DNA of 64,000 nucleotides from Aquanectria penicillioides (lineage: Eukaryota; Ascomycota; Sordariomycetes; Hypocreales; Nectriaceae), in contig PYIU01000001.1 of NCBI GenBank assembly GCA_003415625.1, forward strand, positions 496,001 through 560,000, given 5' to 3'. The notes under the pieces are model-generated. The model made no database searches. It worked only from the letters and a program-made list of their open reading frames with translations, and was not told where the DNA came from. Of the stretch, positions 23,112 through 35,559 are shown in pieces. Made by a program: the position numbers and the translations under genes. Positions within the stretch are counted from its first letter, which is position 1; the number at the start of each line of letters is the position of its first letter.

Positions 23112-23582
23112 TTAATCACCGCCTCCTCCTCCGCCTCCTCCTCCGCCTCCTCCTCCGCCTCCTCCATCTCCTCCGCCGCCGCTATCTCCACCGAATCCTC
23201 CTCCGTGGTCGCCATGATAGCCTCCGCCATAATGACCGCCATCGTAGCCTCCGCTGCCGCCGCTGCCATGATGGTGACCGTGATGCCCATGGTTGTTGTC
23301 GTGATTGTGATGATGCCCATGGTCATTAGATCCATCGTAGTATCCACCCATGGCGCCGTAGCCCCAGCCGTAATTGTTGTTGTTGTTGTTATTGTTGTCT
23401 GTGGTTGTGTTATGGTTGCGTGAGTAGTAGCCGTTGTCGGAGTTTTTCTGCTTTTGAAGGCGGCCCTGACGTTGGCGCTTGGCAGCAGAGTAGTTGCGCA
23501 GGTCGGCAGGAGTAGGACGGGGCTCTTGAGGGAGCAGCGGTGACGACTCCTTTTTCCGCCCGAAGAGGTTTGGAAGACACAT
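23112..23582 (-). CDS. Gly/His-rich low-complexity protein
   Basis: Single exon, 156 aa from the ATG at 23582. It begins MCLPNLFGRKKESS, a short conserved-looking head with a Cys at position 2, followed by a basic linker (AAKRQRQGRLQKQK), an Asn8 run, a stretch rich in Tyr-Gly and repeated His-Gly-His, and a closing run of Gly with a final Asp. The head could be lipid-modified (Cys near the N-terminus), but no myristoyl Gly or CaaX box is present. Its low-complexity Gly/His tail resembles that of the neighbour at 20,913-21,799. Function unknown; the His clusters could bind metal or drive condensation, which is speculation. Gene reality is supported by the biased but frame-consistent codons and by the neighbour. 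Confidence 0.55.
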   Translation of the reverse strand: MCLPNLFGRKKESSPLLPQEPRPTPADLRNYSAAKRQRQGRLQKQKNSDNGYYSRNHNTTTDNNNNNNNNYGWGYGAMGGYYDGSNDHGHHHNHDNNHGHHGHHHGSGGSGGYDGGHYGGGYHGDHGGGFGGDSGGGGDGGGGGGGGGGGGGGGGD

Positions 23583-26500
23583 GGTTGTGTGTCTCGCCAA
23601 AGATGGCGATGGGGTTTGTGCGTGTGTTTGTGTGCGGTGGAGGTGTCGCTTTGGTGTTGCTCTAACAGTGGGGTTTGCTTGTAGGGGAGAAATACACCAC
23701 CGCTCTCACGATGGGATGTCACTCCTTTTTATCGACAGAATTGATGCAGAATCAGAGCGCAAGAAATGTTGTTGTGATGCAGGAACAGGGTTTTTATCAA
23801 CTTGCTCTACCACTACTACTAGGTCTACCTGGATGGCTGAGATGGCGCGCCCAACACAGCTCCGCCGCTGAACCATGGATGGCGATGCAGCTTCAAGGCG
23901 GGGGCGGAATGGCATGTTCACGCGGACGCTTTCACACGTCATACGGCTAGGCTGCTGTGTGCTCCAAGCCAGAGCTCGGATTTGTTACCACGGGTGTCGA
24001 CGACGGCTGAACTGTCGAGGGCCAGGCCGTTCCAGAAGCATTCTAGCGCTCGCCGTGATGGTCTGCACAGCCCCGGAGCAGCAAATCGGGTGTCGCGTCT
24101 TGCCAAAATATGCCCCAGAGGATGCCTTGGGGGAGCATGCACAGCCCAGGATGCTTCAGCTTGAATTGGACTGGCACCTAGCATGGGCTCTGTTCGATGG
24201 ACGCCATGATGTCGATGGCGGCGCTTGGGGCCCTCCGTATGTGAGACTATCTGCACTGGATCTCTTGGCCTGCGATCCGCCGCTATCAACACCGACTGAC
24301 GGGTCAATGGGGTCAATGGACGACGATCATGTCATCATACCCGTAGCCATCCCTGGATTTGTCGTGCTGGTGCGTCACTGAACCGCTATTAGTGGCACCG
24401 ATTAGCACGGGCGCGCAAAGGCAAAGCTGCGACAACCCTTGCGAGGAGTCGCTGAATCCCTGCGCAAACCCAACCATGCTCGCTCGTCTATTTAGATCCT
24501 AGTCAACGCTCATACGGGGCGGGCTGTGACCGTTCCCATGGCACACGCCTGGACTTGCTCGATAAGCTGGATGCCTGTCAGTGGCCAGATGCTCGGTGGC
24601 CAATTTCTGATGCGTTCAAAGTCCCTTTTGCGATGGCCGCCGTAGAGCCTGCGCGTCTACCAGCCAGCCACCCACCGTGATGAATGATGCCATTTATATC
24701 GCGATCGGGTCGCTGATTTCCTCATTCAGGTGATCATGGGGTTGATGACAATAACATGCAGGCAAACAATACATGTGCTCATCAGAGGCCTCTAGCCTTT
24801 CCAGTGCCTGCCATAAATTCACATCAGGAAATATTCGCATGCTTGGCATCGATACCTCAGGGTACAAGGGAGTAAGGCGACAGCATTTTAGACGATTAGA
24901 ACGCTGCAGAAACGACTATTTGCTGGCCAGCGATAGGACAAAGGCAGAACTCACATACCTACTATTTCGATGAATGTCCAATGAGACCCCATGTGTGACC
25001 AAAGTTTCAAACAACCCTGGGCCTCGGCATTCAGTGCATGGGTCCAAACAAGAATCCGGGGCTGCTGGGGGTTTATACGTCGCCTTTCAATAAAGGATGA
25101 GATGATGTGATTGTTTGTGGCTGCCATCAGGACATGCGTCGTCAGCTAGCTTGTAGGTGGCGAATGCGGGACAAGCAAAGGAAGAAGAGAGAAACTGGCA
25201 AGAATTGTTCAATGAAATCTTAGATTCCTGCATCTGAATTGTAAAATTCAAGCCTCGTTCAATTCGGTTATGCTTTTACCACGCCCGCAATGTACGGTCG
25301 AGCGTTGATGTCAGCGAACCTACCCGCATCAATAGGTAGGTATAGGGTATGCTGCACCAGGAATGGACAGCAACTCCATTGGAATCCCAAGGTAAAAAAA
25401 AAAAAAAAAAAAAAAAAGCAGTTACTCGTAAAGGCAGGTTTATTAGCAATCCTTGAAAAATTTAGATGCCGAAAAGGAAGCCTAGAGCCGTGAAATGCTG
25501 TGAGAAATTCTTGATGGTTGAAGTGCCATTCAATTGATAAGAAGCTCGGCCTAAACAACTAGCTGGTCTGGGCCTTCTACACACACCTACTCTCACGACA
25601 GGCCTGATACTGCTGAAATCACTCAGATTTCGAACAACAATTTTACCAAAATTGTGCAGCAAAAACGGACTGTACCCTGAGGCGAACCACCTGGTAAGGC
25701 GTCGAGTTACAGGTCGCATATGCCTTCCAGATCGGTGATATCTCTCCATGCCAAGGCGTGCTCTCGAGTTCTGCTTCTGTCTTATCTTTGAGACCAATAT
25801 TAGTGACAAGGTGAACTTCGAAGGTTTATTGCACTGATGCTCTCTTGTGACCCCGCCTATCCCGACAGGTTAGGGTCAATATGTAAACGGTATTAGGCTA
25901 TGTCCATTGCATGCGATTCGATCTTGTCGGTCCGTTGTTTGTTTTCGCTACATGAAAAGGATTGCTGGTGTTGTCGCTTTGTATCATCCGGTCTTGGTAT
26001 TTTCAATGTCGGTGTCAAGCCCCTTCTTGGTTACATCCCGCCATGATACTGCGGCATGTTCCCCCGCCTTGAATCACGATGGGCACTGCCAGCCCTATGC
26101 AAGATGTGCTGCTATCATTCGACGAAGCGATGTTGGTCTATGCGGCGGCGGTTGTCTTGCATGGCCGACTTCTGGATTCATGATTAAAGAAGACGCTGCC
26201 GAGATGGAGTGTGTCAACCCCGGCAAGTCGACATTGCTTCTGCAACGGCTCGTCCAGCGGGAAAAGTCTGTGCATTTGACCATAAATTAAGAAAAGAGCT
26301 TGGCATACGCAGCAAAGCTGAGACAGGTTTCGCTGTGGAGATCGAACCAGGATACCGGTGCATGGTTCTTGGAATGGTCTTGGTATGTGCTGAGGGAAAT
26401 GGGGATTCTCGGCATGGATTCTGGTTAAGTTGGTATGGTCAATCAGATGAGACGTGTAATTGTCATAATGCGGGTGAATATCAAAAGGGATGTTCGGCTT

Positions 26501-28469
26501 TTGAATAATCATTGACTCGCAACAAAACCGTACAGTTCTTTTCAATACCGGGCATTTGTTTATTCCACCCTTCGCTCCTTTTCAACATAGAATTCTGCTA
26601 ACCCTGTCTAGCCTCACTATGGCGCTCGCCGCACCAGCACTCAAGCAATGATAAGCAAAGTAGTTTCACTATGTCCCGTTGCCGAGACCGGCGATCCTGT
26701 TGGTCAGCAAACAAGCAAGCAAGCAAAGCAGCACATGATGATTAATTTTTTTTCGTCTCCTGTGCCGTGTTTGACACGCGTCAATATCCAATGATTTGTT
26801 TGTTGTCATGACCATGGTTGCTTTTGCCGGGACACACCTTTCCGGCGATCTACATGTGTTGAATGGGTTGACGGGCCAGAAGCCGAGTTGTGGCACAGAC
26901 AGATAAAAAATCATGGAGTGAGGATACGAATCTGATAGGCGCGTGAACATCCTCCACGTTTGCAGAAGAAAAAAACCGTGTCTTCCCATGTACTGGTATC
27001 TCGATGCAGCTGAAGCTGGCCTCGTCGGGCTCCACTGCGCCCAACCGCTTGCTGCGTGATCTGCAGCGGGTGGCCTCGGAAACAACCCGCATGCCACGCC
27101 CGCGCTCGCTTGCTGCGGTACATAGGTAGGCACAAGAGAGGAGACACAAGCCTGCATTGGCATTGGACTCATCGCGAATCCTTCAGGTGTGGCGAGACCA
27201 TCCGCGTCCCAGCAGGCAGCTCCGGCCTCGCCAAAGCTGCTGGCGCTTGCTGCCGGACCTGTGTGGGGGGAAGCGACAGCCGGGCGTCTGGAAAAGCCCC
27301 AGTTCATCGGCTAATGCGGTAATTATCAACGTTGAGACGACGTTGAGAGTTTGGCTGGGAATGGCGGATGTGCCGGGTACGGGCCGCCCCCTGGCTAAGG
27401 CTAGCTTTGGGCAAGCGGAACTGTTGACGGCGGCAGTTGTTTAGCCTCTCCTAGCGAGCCGGAGTTCTTGTGGCCGATTTCCTATTAGATATCCATCTGG
27501 CAGGATTGGCTAATGCGCGCCTCCACGTCTGTGTGCGTGCGTGCGTGCGTGCCCTACACCACCTATATCGAGCACGTACGGAGCCGTGTGGTCATCCGTC
27601 GGGAGTCCATGTCCATGTCCATGTCCATGGCAGATGCTGGACCCTGCCGATACAACTCGATGCAGAGGCCCACGGGTGGCGCTGGGCCATACCCGCCGGG
27701 GCAGGGGACCTGGGACAATGTAGTAATGAACCGTGTTTCTATGGCTGGATCCCGCAGCCTTTGTTGGCTCTGGCGGCGAGATCTGTGCGGATCGCCGGGG
27801 CTTATCCTGACCCCTCGATCGGTCTAGGCCGCACGTTGGCGGCAGGTCAGCAACCGAGGCGAGTTGCGAGCCGCTTATGCCTGTGCATGCAAACTCTAGA
27901 TATCGAACATATTCCGCCAGCATCGCCCAGTGGGTCGTTACTCCTCGCATGGTATGTTGGCCGCAGCGTTTCATGCAGCCTCGTCATGATCTGGCGCCTG
28001 GGAATGGCTAAGTTACGGCTGCAGGCGGTAGCGACAGGTGTCACACCTCCCCAGCAGCCGTCATGGCAAAGCACCGAGTCCATGCACCACGGAATCTCGA
28101 CTGCCAACTCCACGGGCGCTGGAGCCAGTTGGGGGCGCTCAACGATGCCCCCCCGCAGAGCTGCTAACAAACAAATAGTGTGTTCCAGGTGGTGGTGGTA
28201 TGCGTGAGACAGCGCTAAACCTGGTGTGAGAGGGGTCATTGTGCTCGATCAGTGAGCGCATGCGATGGCGCAGCTAGACTGCGTCGAGGGCGTTGGGCTG
28301 ATGCCGTGCAAAAGACATACATATAAAACAAGGTGACGCGTAACATTGATGCCAGTGAGGCCACTTGTTCCCCATCCACGCACTTCTTTCTTCTCTTCTT
28401 TTGTATCCAAACTTGAACGCACAAATCATTCACAGAAATTCTCTGTATTTGTTAATTCACTTGCCCAAC
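23583..28469. other. 4.9 kb without a recognised gene
   Basis: Open frames of 60-245 codons exist on both strands (for example 23,875-24,381 and 27,470-28,207), mostly in GC-rich parts where stops are rare. They overlap each other, start at arbitrary points and show no domain. Simple repeats lie here: A(24) at 25,394-25,417, GTGC units near 27,530-27,555 and CCATGT units near 27,606-27,630. The last few hundred bases are the promoter of the gene at 28470, with a CT-rich leader. Confidence 0.5.
25394..25417. repeat. Mononucleotide run A(24)
   Basis: Uninterrupted run of 24 A between unique sequences. It could be the tail of a retroposed element, but no element body was recognised on either side. 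Confidence 0.85.
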
Positions 28470-29354
28470 ATGACTGCCACCGAAGAAGCCCCCGCCCTGC
28501 CCGACTACTTCCTCGACTCGGATGCTGTCCTCAAGGATGACGCCAAATGGAGGTTTGGAAGGAAGCCAGACTACACCAAGACCCGCAAGGCATGGAGAGA
28601 GAGTATGTTGTTTCCACCTACAGAATCCAAGTGTTTCAGCAATAGGAGCCATCCACATGTGCTAAACAACCTCCCCCCCCTGCAGCCAAGAAGATGACCC
28701 ACCCTGCTGGCAGTCTCGAGGAACTTGTCGAGAACGTCGTCAAGAACTGGGAGATCGAGGCTTCATACAAGACCGACCCCCAGGAATGGCGAACCATCAA
28801 CCCTGAGAAGTACGAGTTCTGCCTCAACGGTGGTCCTCCTCAGCCCGCCGAGGCCATGGCCAAGATTGGCACCTACAACGCCCTCATTGAGCCTAACAAG
28901 TACTACTCTCCTGAGCACAATGACTTCTCTGACAGCCACAAGACCTTCAAGCGCATGATGCCCACCTTCGCCTGGGAGGTCTTGGATGTCTACGGTGCCC
29001 CCCCAACCTGGCCATCCGATGGCGTCACTGGGGTACCTTTCAGGGTGACTACAGTGCCGTTAATGAGTAAGCCGCATTATTGACAACGCCGACGACGCAT
29101 GTACTGACAGCTGGTTTAGCAAGGGAGAAAAGGTCACTATCAAGAAGACTGGCAAGGTCATTGACGTCCATGGCATGACTGTTGCCAAGCTCGACGACCA
29201 GATGCGAGTCACTCACCTCGATATCTACTTTGACCCCATGGATATGTTCCGACAGATGGAGGCTGCCGCTGGCGAGGAGGGCAAGGCCGCGGCCGAGGAG
29301 GCTGCTGCAGGATGTCCATTCATGGGCCAGGCGGCAGCTAAGACAGACGATTAG
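28470..29354 (+). CDS. Pathogen-related-protein-like (SnoaL/NTF2-like fold), frame break in C7 run
   Basis: Exons 28470..28602, 28686..29066 and 29120..29354. The introns have clean GTATGT and GTAAGC donors and CAG/TAG acceptors. The protein starts MTATEEAPALPDYF and holds KYYSPEHNDFSDSHKTF, then IRWRHWGTF, then KGEKVTIKKTGKVIDVHG and a C-terminal CPFMGQ. This order is that of the fungal/plant 'pathogen-related protein' group, small proteins with a SnoaL/NTF2-like alpha+beta barrel. No enzymatic activity is established for the group. In exon 2 the frame breaks at a run of seven C (28,998-29,004); eight would read GAPPNLAIRWRHW without interruption and give 249 aa overall. A homopolymer miscall is the simplest explanation. 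There is no signal peptide. The CT-rich leader suggests good expression. Confidence 0.8.
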
Positions 29355-29812
29355 TTGTTTGAGTGTAATGACGAGGTCACACTGTAATTATAAAATAGAA
29401 AGAATATAGATTCTCCATAATTGAGATGATTAGCTAGTGTTCATTCAATAATTTGGACTACCACGTCAAGTATAGTATCATGCCGTGTATCGTAATTCGG
29501 TGTATTGATGAATAATTGAAAAAAAAAATACACTGTAGGTTGAATAAGACATGTGTTGTGTTGGCAGACAACGGTAGGTAGTTGGCCCCTACCATCAACG
29601 AAGCCCCAACTCACGAATACCACAATAGGAATTCCACACCGCAACGAAGAAGGGTAGAAGTCCACAGGGCTGAAATGGAACATAGATTTCTACTCCACTA
29701 AATCGCACGGTCACAGCTACAAATCTTTATGCACTGCAAACTTTGGCCACCCTCGGCCGCACACGCCCCCGTTTCCCGGGCGGGACCGTGGCACAAGGGT
29801 CAACTTATCAAT
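29355..29812. other. Spacer between convergent genes
   Basis: Holds the 3' flanks of the pathogen-related-like gene and the GMC oxidoreductase. An A(8-9) run lies near 29,519. No gene seen. Confidence 0.5.
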
Positions 29813-31980
29813 CTATGCCCTTTTCTTCTTCATGATGAGCTCAGACGCCTTCTGGCTAATGACGAAAGTAGGGGCGGCAGGGAAGCCACCGGGGGTGCGG
29901 GGAAAGATGGACGCATCCACAACGCGGAGGCCCTCGACGCCGTTGACCCGGAACTCGGAGTCGACGCAGTAGTTGCGGTCCCCTGCAGGGCCCATGCGAC
30001 ACGAGGAACTAACGTGGTGGCTGAAAGCCTCGTCCATGATGGCTTGCTTCATGTCCACTCCTGGGCGTGGCTCGACGACGGTGAAGGGCGCGTACGGCTC
30101 GCCCGTCGCGTTAAATATGCGCAGCGTGTGCTCGATGCCCTCCTGCAGCGCCTGCAGGTCGCGGTCCCCTTGCTCCTGGAAGTAGTTGAAGTTGATCTCG
30201 GGCACGTCGCGCGGGTCGGCCGAGCGCAGCGTGATGGTGCCGGCTTGGTTGCCCGTCTGCATCTTGACGACGGACCAGAACCACGACGTTGGCGGAGCCT
30301 GCCACGTGGAGTATCCGGGGAAGTAGCCGCGGAACACGACGCCGGCTGCGCCAAAGAGGAATAGATCAGAGTCTTCGTTCTCGCTCACGCTTGTGCGATA
30401 AAGTAGGCCAAGGGGAGCCGCGCCCTCGCCGTAGGGGCCGGTGTGGGAGGTCTGCCACTCCCGAAGGCAGGGGTCGTCTTCGCCCAGCGTGAAGGTGCAG
30501 TTGGCAAAGGGGTTGGTTTCCCAGGTTACAGAGGACTCAACAGTGACACCTCCCTCGTAGTTGTCTTGCATGTAGTTGCCCTGACGTCGGTCAGAATTGG
30601 CTACTCAATGGTCAGATTGAATGAATACGTACCACGGCGGGAAGATCAACAAGAACCGGGATGTTATGGCGCTCAAGCTCATCAAGAGGGCCAATACCAC
30701 TCAGCATGAGAATTTGGGGTGTGTTGAATGCGCCGCCAGCCACAATGACTTCTTTGGATGCCGTAGCCTTCATCAATTGGCCTGACTCGGATGCATTGTG
30801 ACGGTGGTCAGCGGCGTACATGGCCTCGCCCTTCAGGTACTCGACACCGTACGCCTTTGGCTTAGAGTGCCGTACGTCCTTCTTAAGAAGAACGCGAGTG
30901 GCGAGCGAGTGGGTGCTGATTGTAAGGGGGTAGAGAGCGGAACCATCAGCATGCTTGGCGTTGAGCGTCTCCACGAGGTAGTCTCGGGACCCGCTTCGCT
31001 CCTTTATCCCATTGACGTGGAGCGGGAGCTGGTAGAGACCTGGGGCATAGCGGTCTTCTCCTTCTTTGTTGATGTCTCTCTGCATAAGCTCGCCGATTCT
31101 TTCAGCGTCGACTTCAAGGCCTTCGGTCTGTCGGAAGGCGTTTTCGAGAACTTCAACAACACCGGGTCGGCTAGTGATGTACGAGACGCTGTTGCGGTTG
31201 CTCTGTTTCGTGTTAGACTAATGGATGAAATCACTTGATGGGTTGTGTTTACATCGATAAAGCCATCGAAACCGTGGCCGGGAGTGCCTTCAGGCATGTA
31301 GGTGCAGTTCTCCAGGGCCACAAAGTACTTCCTCATATTCGCGGCTTCCCAGGAATCATCGCCGGTTAGCTCCGCGATGTAGTCCCAGTCATTGTCCGGC
31401 GGCAGCGCAAAGTTCATGGCATTTGCCTGAGCAGATCCACCCAATGTAGCGCCACGGGGGTACAGAATGCCAAGTCTAAAAGACGTAAGCTGACGGTCAT
31501 GCACCATGACGGGGCATCTTACGGTTCGGCACCCTCCGGAGGACCCAGACCGTACCAAAGAGTGCCATTGGACAGCCGGTACGTGAACTTGGAGTCTCTT
31601 CGGGCCTGAGTCTCGTTCTGGTAGTGGTTTACATAAAACGACCAGGACATGCTCAAGTCTTCGGATACAGCATCGGCCCTGGATTTAGTTAGTCACTGCG
31701 TGGCCGACTCATTGTGTGATCCTACATTGCAGGGATGCGTTGGAGCAATGAGTCTCCTTGATCAGCTCCAGCTTCTAGCAGCAGAACGGTATGGCCTCCA
31801 CGGGCGAGATTTGCTCTGTTTTCTGGTCAGTAGCTTCTAGATGCGTCATGCCTTTTCGACTTACGCCAAAGTACCGCCACCGGGACCTGACCCGATGACC
31901 ACATATTCGTACTCGCCTGCATTGTGAGCGGGTAAAGCAGCGGCGAGGCCAGCAAGAACAGAAATTCGCAACAGATTCAT
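29813..31980 (-). CDS. Secreted GMC-family FAD oxidoreductase
   Basis: Six exons, complement(29813..30580, 30633..31202, 31253..31475, 31523..31678, 31726..31815, 31865..31980), 640 aa; each intron is 47-52 bp and the frame is continuous. The N-terminus MNLLRISVLAGLAAALPA is a signal peptide. It is followed by the FAD-binding VIGSGPGGGTLAANLARGG with LLLEAG closing the Rossmann unit. The GMC signature region RGATLGGSAQANAMNF is present, then GAFNTPQILMLSGIGP (second GMC signature) and LPAVGNYMQDN. The C-terminal block has the catalytic His in HHVSSSCRMGP and VDASIFPRTPGGFPAAPT. Relatives include aryl-alcohol oxidase, glucose oxidase and choline-type dehydrogenases, which use FAD to oxidise an alcohol and often make H2O2. 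The substrate cannot be assigned. Secretion suggests work on plant material, sugars or aromatic alcohols. Confidence 0.92.
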
Positions 31981-33014
31981 AGTGATTTGATTAGTGTCAC
32001 TGATGCAGCTGAGATGATTTGCTGTGATTCATGGCACAAACTTGGTCTTTTATATTTCTACTGAACTGCCCCTACGTACTCTGGTGACGAAGTATTCTTG
32101 GTTGCGCATTCTAGGCTCCCGTTTCTCACCCCACTGGCGGACTTTGACTCTTGGTGATGCTCTAAGGACCCTTCTAGACACATGAAGGATCAACATGCTG
32201 GTGTATACGCTCGGCAGGTCGCCCGGGGCACTCATCACAGAGTCTCAACCAAGGGATGCTCGACATTCCCGTGGCCCAATTAAACACCCCTAGCAATAAG
32301 CTTAATTCTCCGTGGGTCGGTCCCGGTCCCGTCCGTCAGGCCTAAAGAATGGTGCTAAGCGGTGCTGGACTAACTCCGCCACGGCTAAGTGACGCATTTG
32401 TGGGGGATCGGATTTATTGAACTGGCATCGTCCGGATCTCCGATGGTCCGTTGCGAAATTCCCGACAAGGTCAAATCCGAAAATGATGGGCATTTCAAAC
32501 CGTGTATCGGCTTTATGCATGGCCCGTTAGACCGCCGCAAAGAGGAAATGATACGGGGGATTTGACGATCCTCTGGGAATCAATCATGGCTGCATGAGCA
32601 GTTTGTGATGACAAAGCTCAATGAGTTCGAACGACGGGTTTGGACTATGACGTCAACTATATTATAACTGCAAAGTAAAGTTCAATCCACCTCTCTATGA
32701 GTTGAAGAAACTAATTTCGGTCCGCTTCGGAGTGACTATGCGGTCCATGAAATTCCAGGGTAGTGAGTATTCGAGACTGACGACTAGTTCCCGAGGCCTC
32801 CAGGAAGGAGTATCTGTCCTTTATCCGATTGACGAGAGTACATTGACAGATCATATAGGATTCTAGTTTACCGTACAACTTCCACTCTTTCCTCATTTCT
32901 TTTCCCTAGGCTCCTTTGCTAGTTTACACTAGATCAACGTGCGACCAGCTGAGATGGCCACATGCGATAATCCAGCAGATTACTAACAAATAGCTTAGAT
33001 GATCTTACCCTTAC
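31981..33014. other. Intergenic, promoter of the GMC gene
   Basis: About 1 kb. The part next to 31,980 is the GMC promoter, with TTTTATAT near 32,050. No gene was recognised in the rest. Confidence 0.5.
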
Positions 33015-35144
33015 TCAACGATAGCTCTTGAGTAATATCTCGGCTGCACCCTCGAATCTGGAAGCCATCATCGTTTCCCTAATCGTGTTTGCGATGTACT
33101 CATTGCCTTCCAACGGCCGCACATCATGCACACAATGGCTCAATCCCATGGCAGCGAGTGTACCGAGAACATAGGGTCGGCTTTCAGGAAGACTCTTTAT
33201 CAACCATGTTAATATCCTGAGCTGCGCTGAGAAGCGGACATCTCCGGGAAGAAGCAGCTCTTGGGTCGCCGGTGAGCTTGATGGACACGTCCAAGTATCT
33301 TGGGTTTGCATGATGGCGCTTGATATACTAGTTGAGCTATCACCGAGGGACCGTATGGGGGATTCGCATATCCTTGCTGAATTGATGTTCCACGAACCAA
33401 ACTTGTTGACACGGTCGGAGGGCTCAGGAAACACTTGACAGAGCCTCGATGCCGCTGGGTGATCATAGTAACACCTACATTTCGTGAAGAATGGAGCGTT
33501 ATAAAATTCAATGGAGCTTCTGTCGAGAGCTGCACTGACGAGGCACTTGCGTAAACGGCTAATGCATACAATGGCTGTGATGTACTGTGCAGCCTCTTGC
33601 ATCAACCTAAAGGTCTTATTGTTGGCCTCGGGTTCTTTAACGATAGTCCCTGTTACCGGGAATGGAAAATGGCTGCTTGCATAACCCATGTTGAGCCCAT
33701 AGACATCGGGTCCTTGGACGTCGAATATGCCGGGGCGATAGGTATCATCACCCATCCTAAATAGTGCCCAGTCTAAAATGTTGGTGGCAGCAGGATCATT
33801 TTCTCGTATCCAGTTGTTGCGCCAATTGTCAAGATCATCCGCAATAGACGCCAAGTGCTGCTGAAGATCGGGTACTGCCGATGGAGGCTCCTCCAGGGCG
33901 ATCTTGTTGTCACCTGCGACCTGTCTTGCGCGTTCGCCAATGACGGTATCGGCCTTTTCGATGACATTGGGAAGATCAGCGATGATGTCAAGGAGCTTGC
34001 TGGTGCTTGTTTTAGCATTGGGATACAAGGACCATGGCCGTGTCTTCCATTCCTTTTGCGCTAGAAATGTCCCTTGCCTCCGCACTATGGCATTTGCTAG
34101 CTGAGTTATGTTAGTGTGTCGACGATACAAAGTGACGAGGGTTGAATAATGGTCGCGATTGGTAGGCGAATAATGATGAAAAACGAGGACTACTCACCAT
34201 TGTGAATCGACAAGACTCAAACACAGGAAGGCTTGAGGCATCTCGGAAGCTGTCCGGCCCACAATATTCCACGATGCGAGCTAGGCCATTGTGATGCGAG
34301 AATCGAAGGTCGTTATCGACGGCAATCTGTACGTGTAATCGGAAAATCTATGATTAGTAATCATGTTTGGCCGACTTGGCACACAGCAGAGCCTGTGCCA
34401 GGTTTTATGAGTAACGAAATTGGAATGCCATACTGAATAAGATCCCAGGATGGCGATTGGCTTGATGAGCAGGGCCAGCTCTGCCTTGGTTCCTGTATTT
34501 AATCTAGCCTGAAGCTTGTGGAGGATGGAACCATATATGCCAGCAGCTGATTTTCGCAAAGCAGAGATGTTGTGATCACGACTGAAAATGCCGTAAGCAA
34601 GGGCGCGGATGCTCTCGTAGCCGAGCTCGTCATCGGGCTGAGTCAGGTGTTGCCGCATCGGTGTGTCTTGCAAGAAGAGACTGTGCATGTTGATCCAGCT
34701 GTAGGCGTCGAAGAAGTAGGAGAAGGTGATGTTATCCACAAAGGGACTGAGGCTCAAGCCAAACGAAGGTCCGCATGGAGCCGGCGGCGGCTGCGAGCCC
34801 GAGTTCCCCACCTGCAAGGCCGGAGCCCGTGATGAATTCACCGAAGCCGGTGGGTCAGGCTTGCGGCGGCGGTGCTTTTGATCATTTCTGGCAATTGACG
34901 ATTTGTCTTGCGGAGCAGCTGAAAGACTCGGGTAGGAGTTTGTCTCGCTGATTTTGGCCAGGCGAGATGAGTCGGCGCGGGGGTCCCGGATCACACCGTG
35001 GTTTTGGATGCGGAGAATCTTGTCATAGCCCTCGCACTCGTAAGCTGACTTTTGGCACTGCCCGCAAACGGGCCGTTGCTTGTCGCACTTGACACGTCGT
35101 CGGCGGCACGTGTGGCAGTTTGAGCTGGTCGGCTGTCTGCCCAT
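33015..35144 (-). CDS. Zn2Cys6 fungal transcription factor
   Basis: Three exons, complement(33015..34100, 34198..34326, 34434..35144), 641 aa. The start is the ATG at 35144, giving MGRQPTSSN directly before the zinc cluster; a longer upstream frame exists but adds no known domain. The binuclear cluster has Cys10, 13, 20, 27, 30 and 37 in the pattern C-x2-C-x6-C-x6-C-x2-C-x6-C, with the basic run RRRRVKC between the second and third Cys. After a Pro/Ser-rich linker, the middle and C-terminal part (from about residue 150) looks like the helical fungal-specific regulatory region: an FFDAYSWINMHSLF helix, then a long helical domain ending MMASRFEGAAEILLKSYR. It acts in the nucleus as a DNA-binding regulator. 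It is divergent from the DUF7730/2EXR-like gene at 35,560 (415 bp apart), but no target can be named. Confidence 0.88.
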
Positions 35145-35559
35145 CTTGGAATATATTGCGATGCAAGTCGCGTCAACTCCAAGGCTGCTTGGGCGGGATA
35201 TCATCGTCGTAGCGATTCGACGAAACCTGCTCAATCCGGCTAAGCGTGGGACGGCTCGCTCACCCACGGCGACCCATCTTTTTCGACGAATCACCAGCAT
35301 CGGGCCAACGGGACATCAAGGTGGGCAACATCTCCGGATCTCAGGAGCAGGACGCCGTCAAGGAGGAAGTTTTGGACACCGAAACCTTTCGGTCCTGGCA
35401 TGAGGTTTTTATCACTATCTGGCTGGAAGGAGGACCTAAAGTTGTCACGCAAGCCTGAATAAGAATTTGGCAGACTCGTGCCTACTACGCTATTTCCAAG
35501 CACACCCCGGCTGCTTGCATACTACCGGCACTCCTCAAGAATCCTTATAAAGGACTGCC
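35145..35559. promoter_or_regulatory. Shared divergent promoter region
   Basis: 415 bp between the start codons of the Zn2Cys6 factor (minus) and the DUF7730/2EXR-like gene (plus). No specific binding site was picked out beyond general GC-rich sequence. Confidence 0.4.

Noticed and set aside
23875..24381. 168-codon plus-strand frame
   Set aside because: No domain, no leader, overlaps a minus frame of similar length in GC-rich DNA.
26669..27307. 212-codon minus-strand frame
   Set aside because: Composition-driven open frame, no recognisable domain and no usable start context.
27470..28207. 245-codon plus-strand frame spanning GTGC and CCATGT microsatellites
   Set aside because: Translation of simple repeats plus random sequence; no conserved motif.
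29813..31980. Several separate GMC-like genes
   Set aside because: The pieces are successive exons of one gene with matching splice phases and domain order.
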